Source: Tissierella sp.
GTDB lineage: Bacteria > Bacillota > Clostridia > Tissierellales > Tissierellaceae
Assembly: GCF_031460495.1 (NCBI RefSeq)
Contig: NZ_JAVKTS010000005.1
Coordinates: forward strand, 62,001 to 126,000
Length of the DNA: 64,000 bases
Direction of reading: 5' to 3'
The first letter of the stretch is position 1; every line of letters starts with the position of its first letter. The notes under the pieces were generated by a model that was not told the origin of the DNA, made no database searches, and was given only the letters and a program-made list of their open reading frames with translations. The translations under genes were made by a program, and so were the position numbers. Shown piece by piece: positions 32,622 through 41,175 of this stretch.

Positions 32622-33952
32622 ATACTTTTTCCTCCTTGATATTTTATTATGTTATCAATTAATTTTTCCAGTCCATTATATTCCTTGTTTTGAATATAGG
32701 ACTTTAAGGATTTAAAGGTTGCCAACAAGCCATCGTAAGCATTAATATTTGATATTATAATGCTGTTATATTCTTCTAGTATTGTATGGATATTTTCAAC
32801 CCTTATTTTAGTATTTAATTCTGTAAGAGCTGTGATATTCTTCAATATATAATTCTGTTGATTATTCTTGCTTGCATATTCAAGAGATAATTTATAATAA
32901 TTTACAGCTTTCTCAAGATTATCTAAGGATTCATATACAGTAGCCAATCCGTGGCAAATTTTACAGTATCGCTCTCCATCTTTATCCAGTTTATCAATAT
33001 CCTTTAATATGCCATCTATATACTGCTGAGCACGATTTTCATCCTTTAGTTTTGTATAGACTTCGGCTATATTAGCATATATTAAATATTTGAGATCGCT
33101 ATATCCTGTAAAAGTTATAACTTGAAGAGCCTTTGTATAGCTGCTGAGAGCTGATTCATACTCGCCCATTTCAAGATAACATACACCTTCTAGGATGTAA
33201 GTCTTTCTCCATAGATCATAATCCTTTGTCATGGAGTATTGTAATAGATCTGAAATTATCTCTAAAGAAACTGAATACATCTTTAATCTATAATAGGCTA
33301 AGGCATAATTATAATAGATATGGATCAAATACTTATTAGGTATTGTCTCAGCGTTTAGTAGAGCATTTTGGTATATTCTTATTACATCTTCATATTTTCC
33401 TCTATCAATATAATTACTAGCTAATTTGATCATTATTCTATAGTTTTGATTTCTCTTAGGGTATCTAGTCCTTAGCTCCCAAGCCTTTAGCATATACTCG
33501 TATTCTTTTTCATAATCTCTAGAGTTAAAGTAAATATCTCCTATTACTTCATAGGCCTTAATCTTCTTATCCACTAGATCATATTCATTGAGAAGAAATT
33601 CTAAATCATCTAAGTCATCTGGGTCAATTACATAGTCTTTTTCTACCCTATGCTTGTCCAACTGAGAAATGTACACTTCTACTTTTTCCTTTGCCTCATA
33701 TCGACGCGGATTAAGTAAATCTTCTACATCCACAATTAAATCCATATTTCTCTCTTCCAGAATTTTGTTTATACTCTTACAAATTATCTTAGCGTCATCT
33801 GTCTTTAGGGGAGTTGCATCAGATTCTATTAAGTTTAATAAATCTTTTTCGATTCCACCTCCTATAATATCAGCTTCACTGATATTTAAGCTTTGACGTA
33901 TTCTTCTTAAATCTTCCCCTGTGGTTGTCTCTGCCTCCACACTGCCCAACAC
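32618..33952 (-). CDS. XRE-TPR transcriptional regulator (RRNPP type)
   Basis: A 444-residue cytoplasmic protein. Residues about 12-70 form an XRE-type helix-turn-helix (GEDLRRIRQSLNISE, then DATPLKTDDAKIICKSIN), followed by about seven tetratricopeptide repeats (about 120-400), e.g. YNYALAYYRLKMYSVSLEI and EGVCYLEMGEYESALSSYTKAL. This layout matches PlcR/PrgX/NprR-type receptors, which bind a short re-imported peptide in the TPR groove and change DNA binding. GGAGGTGG precedes a GTG (33952) or TTG (33949) start; I cannot decide between them. The gene overlaps the small peptide gene and is divergent from the rex-hydrogenase operon. Confidence 0.83.
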   Translation of the reverse strand: MLGSVEAETTTGEDLRRIRQSLNISEADIIGGGIEKDLLNLIESDATPLKTDDAKIICKSINKILEERNMDLIVDVEDLLNPRRYEAKEKVEVYISQLDKHRVEKDYVIDPDDLDDLEFLLNEYDLVDKKIKAYEVIGDIYFNSRDYEKEYEYMLKAWELRTRYPKRNQNYRIMIKLASNYIDRGKYEDVIRIYQNALLNAETIPNKYLIHIYYNYALAYYRLKMYSVSLEIISDLLQYSMTKDYDLWRKTYILEGVCYLEMGEYESALSSYTKALQVITFTGYSDLKYLIYANIAEVYTKLKDENRAQQYIDGILKDIDKLDKDGERYCKICHGLATVYESLDNLEKAVNYYKLSLEYASKNNQQNYILKNITALTELNTKIRVENIHTILEEYNSIIISNINAYDGLLATFKSLKSYIQNKEYNGLEKLIDNIIKYQGGKSI

Positions 33953-34041
33953 ACCACCTCCATTTAATAACTAACTTTTGATATTTGCAAAAGCAATTAT
34001 CATTTGTCATTTATTATGTGAATATTCTTGTTGTTAAGTAT

Positions 34042-34071
34042 ATTACATCATTTTACAATAGCTCCCGTCAA
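34042..34071 (-). promoter_or_regulatory. Possible promoter of the XRE-TPR regulator
   Basis: On the minus strand TTGACG (34071-34066), an 18-base spacer and TGTAAT (34047-34042), about 90 bases before the start. TTGC-AAAA-GCAA (33985-33996) is a small palindrome between promoter and gene. Confidence 0.4.
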
Positions 34072-34176
34072 GACTTTATTTCCTACATTTTCCGCCATTT
34101 AAAGTTATATACTGTCATAATTTGTCGCAAAAAAGTTTTAATATATAATTTTCAAGCAACTAATTATATTCATATA

Positions 34177-34205
34177 TTGACAAATATTTAACTAGATATT
34201 ACAAT
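34177..34205 (+). promoter_or_regulatory. Promoter of the rex-hydrogenase operon
   Basis: Consensus TTGACA (34177-34182), 17 bases, TACAAT (34200-34205). Confidence 0.8.
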
Positions 34206-34222
34206 ATCGATATCGTGATATT
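34195..34222. promoter_or_regulatory. Overlapping GATATT/AATATC palindromes at the rex promoter
   Basis: GATATT (34195-34200) and AATATC (34203-34208) are palindromic across the -10 element, and AATATC (34203) also pairs with GATATT (34217-34222). The canonical Rex site TTGTTAA-N4-TTAACAA is absent. Probable repressor site, regulator unproven. Confidence 0.5.
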
Positions 34223-34246
34223 TAATTTGAAAGGAGGTGCTAGGAA

Positions 34247-34900
34247 ATGAACAATGAAAAGACCCCTTATATTACAGTTCAAGCCTTACATCGTTTACCA
34301 TATTATCTTCAATACCTGAAGGATAGTCAAAAGAATGGTATAAGAACAATATCTGCTACAAGTATTGCATCTGCTATGAAATTAAATGATGTACAAGTAA
34401 GGAAGGATATCTCAGCTGTTTGTACAACTAAGGGAAAGCCCAATACTGGATTTGTAGTAGATCAGTTGATTGAAGATATTGAAGATTATCTAGGCTATAA
34501 TAATACAATGGAAGCAGTTCTTATAGGGCTAGGATCAAGGGGAAAATCCATATTAGCAGCTAGAGAATTTGAAAAATATGGATTGAATATTGTAGCTGCC
34601 TTTGATACAGAAGAGAACTTAACTGAAACAATAGTATCTGATACACAAGTATTTCCTCTAAAAAAATTAGGGAATCTTTGTCACCGTATGCATATACATA
34701 TTGGAATTATTGCAGTACCTGAAGATGTAGCACAAGGAATATGTAATTTACTAGTAAGTTGTGGGATTCGTGCTATTTGGAATTTTACTTTAGCAAAATT
34801 GGATGTGCCAGATGATGTTTTTATTCATGACGAAAATCCATCGGCATCTTTGGCAATTTTTTCACAACATTTAAGGGAAAGTCTAAAGGAAAGGAAGTAG
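34247..34900 (+). CDS. Rex-family redox-sensing repressor (divergent)
   Basis: A 217-residue protein with the Rex layout: a winged helix (about 10-75; LHRLPYYLQYL, then VQVRKDISAV) and a Rossmann domain with VLIGLGSRGKSI (about 90-101) and FDTEENL. It differs from canonical Rex: the usual G-x-G-N-L-G becomes GLGSRG, and the wing FGEFGKRGVGY is replaced by CTTKGKPNTGF. It may therefore read a different operator or ratio. Rex proteins sense NADH/NAD+. AAAGGAGGTG precedes the ATG. It heads an operon with ferredoxin, sensory hydrogenase, phosphatase and hydrogenase, so hydrogen metabolism is its likely target. Confidence 0.82.
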   Translation: MNNEKTPYITVQALHRLPYYLQYLKDSQKNGIRTISATSIASAMKLNDVQVRKDISAVCTTKGKPNTGFVVDQLIEDIEDYLGYNNTMEAVLIGLGSRGKSILAAREFEKYGLNIVAAFDTEENLTETIVSDTQVFPLKKLGNLCHRMHIHIGIIAVPEDVAQGICNLLVSCGIRAIWNFTLAKLDVPDDVFIHDENPSASLAIFSQHLRESLKERK

Positions 34901-34937
34901 TCCTTATAAAAATTATAAATACGAAGGGAGTTTTTTT

Positions 34938-35180
34938 ATGAAAATTACTATATGTATAGGCAGTTCCTGTCATATCAAAGGGTCAAGGCAGGTTGTAGAG
35001 AAGTTACAGGATTTAATTGAGAAAAACAAACTAACAAATAGTATAGAGCTTTCAGGTACATTTTGTATGAGTAATTGCCAAAAGGGAGTTAGTGTTAATC
35101 TAGATGATAAGCTATTTTCTGTAACTCCAGAAACTGCTGAGAGCTTTTTTGAGGATGAGGTATTGAAATATTTTGTATAA
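34938..35180 (+). CDS. Thioredoxin-like [2Fe-2S] ferredoxin
   Basis: An 80-residue NuoE/HymA-type protein. Four cysteines in the C-x4-C-like pattern IGSSCHIKG (C11) with ICIGSSC (C6) and TFCMSNCQKG (C43 and C47) ligate a [2Fe-2S] cluster in a thioredoxin fold. Such proteins shuttle electrons in hydrogenase and NADH-linked complexes. GAAGGGAG precedes the ATG. It sits between the rex-like gene and the sensory hydrogenase and probably passes electrons to or from HydS. Confidence 0.85.
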   Translation: MKITICIGSSCHIKGSRQVVEKLQDLIEKNKLTNSIELSGTFCMSNCQKGVSVNLDDKLFSVTPETAESFFEDEVLKYFV

Positions 35181-35197
35181 GGTTGAGGTGATTAAGT

Positions 35198-36868
35198 ATG
35201 GCAGAGTTTTTAAAACTAAAAAAGTCCAACTGTAAGAACTGCTATAAATGTATTAGATATTGCCCAGTAAAGTCCATTAGGTTTTCAGCAGGACAAGCAA
35301 TCATTGTAGGGAATGAATGTATTCTATGTGGGCAATGTTTTGTTGTATGTCCGCAGAATGCAAAGGAAATCACAGATGATATTGAAAAGGTTAAGGTCTT
35401 GATTACAGAAGGAAACCCTGTTATAGCAAGTATAGCGCCATCATTTATTGCCAATTATAATGGAGTAGGTATAGCTTCTCTTGAAAAAGCCCTAAAGGAG
35501 CTTGGATTCTTTGCAGCAGAGGAAACTGCTTTGGGGGCAACTGTGGTCAAAAAGGAATATGAGAGAATTTTGAGAGAGGAAAAGCCTGAAGTTCTTATTT
35601 CTTCATGTTGCCATAGTGTGAACCTTCTAATTCAAAAGCATCATCAAAAAGCGCTTCCTTATCTATCTCAAGTTATTTCTCCTATGCAGGCACATTGTAT
35701 GGATATTAAAAAGAGATATCCTAATGCAAAAACAGTATTCATAGGTCCATGTATTGCCAAGAAGGATGAGGCTAATCATTATGCAGGGGCCGTTGATGCA
35801 GTATTGACCTTTGAAGAATTATCTGGTTTGTTTAAGAAGAATGGAATCCAATTAACTCCAGAAAAGGACTCTACTAAGGAAAGTCGTGCAAGACTTTTTC
35901 CCATTGCTGGAGGTATATTAAAGACTATGGATAAGGAAGATAGCGACTATACATATTTAGCCATTGATGGAGTGGAAAACTGTATAACTGCTTTGAAAGA
36001 AATAGAAAGCGGTAAATTAAGTAACTGTTTTATTGAAATGTCAGCTTGCACTGGTAGCTGTATTGGTGGCCCAGTTATGGAGAAATTTCATAATCAACCA
36101 ATCCATAACTATAAAGAGGTAGTTACTTATGCAGGGAGCCATGATTTTGAAGTGAATTATATTATTAATAATTATAAATATATTGAGGCTATTGGTCGTA
36201 AGGCTTCTATGCCAAGTGAAGCAGAAATACAGGATATACTTGGTAAAATGGGAAAATCATCTCCTACAAGTGAGCTTAATTGTGGTTCTTGTGGATACAA
36301 TAGTTGTCGTGAAAAAGCTATTGCTGTAATTCAAGGTAAAGCAGAGCTTTCCATGTGTTTACCTTATATGATGGATAAGGCAGAGTGTTTTTCAGATACT
36401 GTAATCCGCAATTCTCCTAATGCCATTGTAGTATTAAATGACGATTTGGAGGTGCAAAAAATCAATACTGCTGCATGTAAGATCATGAATATTCGTCGGG
36501 AGTCTGATGTATTAGGTGAGCCTGTTATACGAATTTTAGATCCTGATGATTTTAGTAAGGTTCGAGCTTGTCATGAAAAGACTTATAGTGATCGAATATA
36601 TCTTGCAGAATATAAATCCTATGTTGATAGAACTATTGTATATAACAGAGATTATCATATGTTTATTTGCATCATGCATGATGTGACTACAGAGATAAGA
36701 AATACCGAGAAGAAAATGGAAACCCGTAGGCAGGCAGCTGATATTGCTGATAAAGTAGTGGAAAAACAACTAAAAATTGTGCAGGAAATAGCATATTTAC
36801 TAGGTGAAACTGCAGCTGACACTCAAACAGCATTGACACGATTAAAGGAGACGATATCTGATGATTAG
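35198..36868 (+). CDS. hydS: Sensory [FeFe]-hydrogenase with PAS domain (HydS-like)
   Basis: A 556-residue protein. An N-terminal ferredoxin module (CKNCYKCIRYCP, CILCGQCFVVCP) precedes an H-cluster domain with SSCCHS (about 144), GPCIAKK (about 188) and MSACTGSCIGGP (about 287). A four-cysteine iron-sulfur motif (NCGSCGYNSC with later MC) and a PAS domain (about 410-510) follow, then a helical tail. Group C hydrogenases with PAS are regarded as H2 or redox sensors rather than bulk catalysts. The L1 motif has H where catalytic enzymes have P. The start of the PP2C phosphatase overlaps its stop by 8 bases, suggesting a signal relay. Confidence 0.88.
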   Translation: MAEFLKLKKSNCKNCYKCIRYCPVKSIRFSAGQAIIVGNECILCGQCFVVCPQNAKEITDDIEKVKVLITEGNPVIASIAPSFIANYNGVGIASLEKALKELGFFAAEETALGATVVKKEYERILREEKPEVLISSCCHSVNLLIQKHHQKALPYLSQVISPMQAHCMDIKKRYPNAKTVFIGPCIAKKDEANHYAGAVDAVLTFEELSGLFKKNGIQLTPEKDSTKESRARLFPIAGGILKTMDKEDSDYTYLAIDGVENCITALKEIESGKLSNCFIEMSACTGSCIGGPVMEKFHNQPIHNYKEVVTYAGSHDFEVNYIINNYKYIEAIGRKASMPSEAEIQDILGKMGKSSPTSELNCGSCGYNSCREKAIAVIQGKAELSMCLPYMMDKAECFSDTVIRNSPNAIVVLNDDLEVQKINTAACKIMNIRRESDVLGEPVIRILDPDDFSKVRACHEKTYSDRIYLAEYKSYVDRTIVYNRDYHMFICIMHDVTTEIRNTEKKMETRRQAADIADKVVEKQLKIVQEIAYLLGETAADTQTALTRLKETISDD

Positions 36869-38042
36869 CAATCTTTATGCAGATATAGGTTATCATAGTC
36901 TTTCAAAATATAAGAATTCAATATGTGGTGATCATGTTGAAATGATAGAACAGCAGGATGGATCCATAGTTATAGTTCTTGCAGATGGTTTAGGAAGTGG
37001 AGTAAAGGCAAGTATACTTTCCACTCTAACATCTACGATTATTTCTCGTATGATAGCTGAGAACCTTCCCATTGAAGATTGTGTGAGGACCATTGCTGCA
37101 GCCCTACCAATCTGTTCAGTGAGAAATCTTGCTTATTCTACTTTTACAATTATTCGTATTATGCCTAATAATGAAGTAGAGATCATTCAATATGATAGTC
37201 CTGATATAATTTTGATTAGGAATGGTAAAAACATGGAGATTCCATTTATGACTTCAGTTATAGAGGAAAAGTCTATTAATTTTGCCAGAACAACTTTACA
37301 GGAAAATGATATTTTGATAGCTGTTAGTGATGGAGCCATACATGCAGGAGTAGGGCCAGGTATGTCCTATGATTTTGGATGGAAGCGAGAAAATATAATT
37401 TCTTATATGGAGTCTTTCTATGATGTGGGCTTCACAGCTAAGACTTTAAATACTATTCTCCTTGATGAATGCTATAGGCTATATGGAGGTAAGCTGGGAG
37501 ATGATACTACCGCATGTACTATAAGGATTAGACAAAGGGAGTCAGTTAATCTAATAATTGGACCTCCTTCTAATAGGGAGGATTGTGATAAGATGATGTC
37601 TCTTTTCTTCTCAAAGGAAGGAAAGCATATTGTATGTGGTGGTACAACTTCATCAATTGCTGCAAAATATTTAGATAAGCCTCTGAAGGTAAGTATGGAA
37701 TATGATGATCCTGATATACCTGCAATAGGAGAAATAGAAGGTGTAGATTTGGTGACAGAGGGAGTAATTACAATAAACAAGGTTTTATACTATGCAAAAA
37801 ATTATTTAGAGGATAATGGGTCCTATGTTGACTGGGGTTATAAAAGAGATGGAGCTTCCAAGATTGCAAGAATTTTGTTTGAGGATTCTACAGATATAAA
37901 TTTTTTTGTGGGACGAGCAGTGAACCCTGCCCATCAGAATCCAGGGCTTCCAATTAACTTTAGTATAAAAATGCAGCTGGTAAAGGAGCTTTCAGACTGC
38001 TTGAAAAAAATGGGCAAGCATATAAAAGTCAGCTATTTCTAA
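36861..38042 (+). CDS. SpoIIE/PP2C-type serine phosphatase
   Basis: A 393-residue protein. Residues about 1-225 form a SpoIIE-type PP2C domain: metal aspartates in VLADGLGSGVKAS (about 34-46), AVSDGAIHAG (about 153) and LGDDTTACTI (about 213). The C-terminal 160 residues (REDCDKMMSLF, GGTTSSIAAKYL) are a separate conserved region without an assigned function. It is coupled to the sensory hydrogenase by an 8-base overlap and precedes the catalytic hydrogenase, a linkage seen for H2-responsive regulation in Clostridia. The phosphoprotein target is not in view. Confidence 0.87.
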   Translation: MISNLYADIGYHSLSKYKNSICGDHVEMIEQQDGSIVIVLADGLGSGVKASILSTLTSTIISRMIAENLPIEDCVRTIAAALPICSVRNLAYSTFTIIRIMPNNEVEIIQYDSPDIILIRNGKNMEIPFMTSVIEEKSINFARTTLQENDILIAVSDGAIHAGVGPGMSYDFGWKRENIISYMESFYDVGFTAKTLNTILLDECYRLYGGKLGDDTTACTIRIRQRESVNLIIGPPSNREDCDKMMSLFFSKEGKHIVCGGTTSSIAAKYLDKPLKVSMEYDDPDIPAIGEIEGVDLVTEGVITINKVLYYAKNYLEDNGSYVDWGYKRDGASKIARILFEDSTDINFFVGRAVNPAHQNPGLPINFSIKMQLVKELSDCLKKMGKHIKVSYF

Positions 38043-38107
38043 CAAGGAAATACGAATTATAAACATACAGTGAGAAACTGTAACTATAATATGAAGGAGT
38101 ACATACT

Positions 38108-39532
38108 ATGCGAAAATTCGATACTAAAATTCAACATTTAAAATACAAGGTACTTAGAGAAGTGGGAAGGGCAGCTTGGAACGACTCTCTATTGGAATCT
38201 ATAAATGATTTACATAAGAAGATTATATCAAAAAATCATTCTTCTATGCGTTGTTGCATATATAAAGAAAGAGCTATACTAAGTGAAAGAGTTAACTTGG
38301 CTATGGGAGGAGATAGTAAAAATCCTAATGTTATTGAGGTAATTGATATTGCATGTGATGAATGCCCTGCCAGTGGCTTTGAAGTAACTCATGTGTGTAG
38401 AGGCTGCCTCGCTCATAGATGTGAAGATGTTTGTAAACTAGGAGCAATTATCTTTGATAGTGAGCAAAGAGCTATTATTGACAAATCAAAATGTGTGAAT
38501 TGTGGGGCCTGTGCTAAGGTTTGTCCTTATGGTGCCATTATCAATGAAAAGAGACCATGTGAAAATGCCTGCAAGATTAAGGCTATTACCATGGCAGAAG
38601 GTGGAGAAGCAAAAATTGACAATGAAAAATGCATTTCCTGTGGTGCTTGTGTATATCAATGCCCCTTTGGTGCTATTTCTGATAAATCCTTTATTTTAGA
38701 TGTAATTAGACTTATTAAGGGAAGCAAAAACAATGAAGACTATAAGGTTTATGCTGTAGTAGCTCCTTCTATTTCCAGTCAGTTTACCTATGCAAAGCTG
38801 GGTCAAGTAATTAGTGGAATAAAGGTACTTGGATTCCATACTGTAGTTGAAGCTGCCCTTGGAGCAGATTTGGTAGCTTGGGATGAAACCGTAGAGCTGA
38901 TTGAAAAGGGATTTTTGACAAGCTCATGTTGCCCTGCTTTTGTTGATTATATCAATAAGCAGTTTCCAACAATGATAGAGCATATTTCCCATAATCCATC
39001 TCCTATGGTAGCTATGGGCAAATATATAAAAGATAGAGAGCCAAATGCAAAGGTTGTTTTTATTGGACCTTGTACTGCGAAGAAAATGGAGTTTCAAAAA
39101 CCAGAGATATTAAAGTATGTAGATAGTGTAATTACCTTTGAAGAATTACAGGCACTTTTTGATAGCAAAGATATAGATATTGCAACCCTTTCTGAGGATG
39201 TTTTAGATAATTCCTCATATTATGGTCGTATATTCGCCCGTAGTGGTGGTCTTTCAGATGCTGTTGCTCAAGGTCTGAAGGAACAAGGAATAGAGGATTT
39301 TGACCTAAAAGCAGTAGCTTGTGATGGCATTGAGGAGTGTAGAATGGCACTTTTAAAAGCATCCAAGGGTGTTCCAATAGGTAACTTCATTGAAGGTATG
39401 GCTTGTGCTGGAGGCTGCATAGGTGGTGCAGGGTGCTTGACCCATGGGGATAAAAATAAATCCGAAGTGGATAAATATGGGAGAGAAGCCTTAGAAAAAA
39501 CAATTAAGGATGCAATTAGTCTGTTAAAATAG
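38108..39532 (+). CDS. [FeFe]-hydrogenase, group B, ferredoxin-linked
   Basis: A 474-residue hydrogenase. N-terminal residues (about 78-200) carry several iron-sulfur motifs, including CRGCLAHRCEDVC, CVNCGACAKVCP and CISCGACVYQCP. The H-cluster motifs are TSSCCPAF (about 276), GPCTAKKMEF (about 325) and MACAGGCIGGAGC (about 423). This domain set is typical of group B enzymes that use ferredoxin to evolve or take up H2. GAAGGAG precedes the ATG. Last gene of the rex-like operon, with a terminator 6 bases later. Maturases HydEFG are not in the window. Confidence 0.9.
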   Translation: MRKFDTKIQHLKYKVLREVGRAAWNDSLLESINDLHKKIISKNHSSMRCCIYKERAILSERVNLAMGGDSKNPNVIEVIDIACDECPASGFEVTHVCRGCLAHRCEDVCKLGAIIFDSEQRAIIDKSKCVNCGACAKVCPYGAIINEKRPCENACKIKAITMAEGGEAKIDNEKCISCGACVYQCPFGAISDKSFILDVIRLIKGSKNNEDYKVYAVVAPSISSQFTYAKLGQVISGIKVLGFHTVVEAALGADLVAWDETVELIEKGFLTSSCCPAFVDYINKQFPTMIEHISHNPSPMVAMGKYIKDREPNAKVVFIGPCTAKKMEFQKPEILKYVDSVITFEELQALFDSKDIDIATLSEDVLDNSSYYGRIFARSGGLSDAVAQGLKEQGIEDFDLKAVACDGIEECRMALLKASKGVPIGNFIEGMACAGGCIGGAGCLTHGDKNKSEVDKYGREALEKTIKDAISLLK

Positions 39533-39537
39533 GGTGG

Positions 39538-39570
39538 AAAATGCTAATCTACATGGGTTAGCATTTTTTT
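39538..39570 (+). terminator. Terminator of the hydrogenase operon
   Basis: AAAATGCTAA (39538-39547) pairs with TTAGCATTTT (39558-39567) followed by further T's. Confidence 0.88.
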
Positions 39571-39660
39571 ATAGGGAAATAGACTAGCTTTTCCATTGCA
39601 ATTAGATTAACAATGGGATATCATTAAGTTATATTTATAAATTATAAAGGAGGAATTTTA

Positions 39661-41043
39661 ATGGCTATTAAGTACATACCAGAACCATTTAGAATCAAGA
39701 TGGTAGAAACTATCAAGGTTCTAAATCGTGAAGAAAGGGAAGAGAGAATCAAAGAGGCTCATTATAATTTATTCAATCTAAAATCAGATGATGTATATAT
39801 CGACTTATTGACTGATAGTGGGACAAATGCCATGAGTTCAGAGCAATGGTCAGGAATCATGCGTGGAGATGAATCCTATGCTGGAGCTAAAAGTTATTAT
39901 AATCTTTTAGATGCAGGTAAGGATATCTTTAATTATGAACATATTCAACCAGTGCATCAAGGAAGGGCAGCAGAGAAGGTAGTATTTCCTCTTTTACTAT
40001 GCAAAGGTAAATATGCTATTTCTAATATGTTCTTTGATACCACAAGAGCTCATGTAGAACTAGCTGGTGCTAGAGCAATCGACTGTGTTGTAGCAGAGGC
40101 AAAGGATCCAAGTATTAGAGTTCCTTTCAAAGGGAATATGGATGTTGAAAAATTAGAAAAAATTATAAACGAAGTTGGTAAAGAAAATGTTGGTCTAGTG
40201 GTTATGACTATTACAAACAACTCTGCTGGTGGGCAACCAGTATCAGTTCAAAACATGAGAGATGTAGCGGCTATTTGTAAAAAATATAATATACCACTAG
40301 ATATTGATGCTGCTAGATTTTCAGAAAATGCTTTCTTCATTAAACAAAGAGAAGAAGAATTTAAGAATGCAAGTATAAAGGATATTATTAGAGAAATATT
40401 CAGTTATGCAGATATGTTTACTATGAGTGCTAAAAAAGATGCTATTGTAAATATGGGTGGATTAATTGGAATTAAAAATGATACAGAATTATTCCAAAAA
40501 GTTAAAGCAAATTGTATTTCCTTTGAAGGCTTTTCCACATATGGAGGACTTGCAGGTAGAGATTTGGAAGCTTTAGCAATAGGATTATATGAAGGACTTG
40601 ATGAGGACTTCTTAAGATATAGAATTGGTCAACTTGAATATATAGCTTCAAAACTTGATGATGCTGGTATAGCTTATCAATCACCAGTAGGAGGACATGG
40701 ATTATTCGTTGACGCAAGAGCAATGTTCCCTCATATTCCATATAATGAATTCCCTGCACAAGCACTTGCAGTAGAATTATATAGAGAAGCAGGAATTAGA
40801 ACTTGTGATATAGGTTCTTATATGCTAGGCAATGATCCAGATACAGGCATTCAATTAGAATCAGAATTTGAATTCACTAGACTTGCAATTCCAAGAAGAG
40901 TATATACTCAAGCTCATTTTGATGTAATGGCAGATGCACTTATTGCAATTAAAGAAAGAGCTAGCACTGTGAAGGGCTATAGAATCACTTGGGAGCCACC
41001 AGTACTAAGACATTTCCAAGCACATCTAGAGCCAATTAAATAA
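39661..41043 (+). CDS. tnaA: Tryptophanase
   Basis: This PLP enzyme splits L-tryptophan to indole, pyruvate and ammonia. The 460-residue chain has the PLP lysine in [10 protein letters not shown] (K259). Two residues separate it from tyrosine phenol-lyase: D126 in MFFDTTRAH (Thr in the lyase) and H451 in LRHFQAHL (Phe in the lyase), both the tryptophanase state. [11 protein letters not shown] and [12 protein letters not shown] also match. AAAGGAGG precedes the ATG. It is transcribed alone; no Trp-containing tnaC-like leader peptide is present. A palindromic terminator follows. Confidence 0.94.
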   Translation: MAIKYIPEPFRIKMVETIKVLNREEREERIKEAHYNLFNLKSDDVYIDLLTDSGTNAMSSEQWSGIMRGDESYAGAKSYYNLLDAGKDIFNYEHIQPVHQGRAAEKVVFPLLLCKGKYAISNMFFDTTRAHVELAGARAIDCVVAEAKDPSIRVPFKGNMDVEKLEKIINEVGKENVGLVVMTITNNSAGGQPVSVQNMRDVAAICKKYNIPLDIDAARFSENAFFIKQREEEFKNASIKDIIREIFSYADMFTMSAKKDAIVNMGGLIGIKNDTELFQKVKANCISFEGFSTYGGLAGRDLEALAIGLYEGLDEDFLRYRIGQLEYIASKLDDAGIAYQSPVGGHGLFVDARAMFPHIPYNEFPAQALAVELYREAGIRTCDIGSYMLGNDPDTGIQLESEFEFTRLAIPRRVYTQAHFDVMADALIAIKERASTVKGYRITWEPPVLRHFQAHLEPIK

Positions 41044-41050
41044 ATTTTAC

Positions 41051-41095
41051 AATAAGTTTAAAAATTGGTGCCAGGCACCAATTTTTAAACTTATT
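41051..41095. repeat. GGTGCC palindrome, copy A, also terminator of tnaA
   Basis: Arms of 22 bases (41051-41072 and 41074-41095) are perfectly complementary around one base and end in T's. It is nearly identical to the element at 44373-44417, with a paired T-A replaced by C-G there. Confidence 0.92.
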
Positions 41096-41175
41096 TTTTA
41101 TCTTCTTGTTTTATCTAGGTAATATAGGATATAATTTTTATGTATTGATAATATTCAGAAAAAGGGGGAATTTAT

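Noticed and set aside
33985-34191. 68-codon ORF on the plus strand between the XRE-TPR and rex-like genes
   Set aside because: No ribosome site, odd composition, and it overlaps the promoters of both divergent genes.
39571-39660. tnaC-like leader peptide before tnaA
   Set aside because: The only short frame here is ATG-GGA-TAT-CAT-TAA, with no tryptophan codon and no Rho-type region that I can support.
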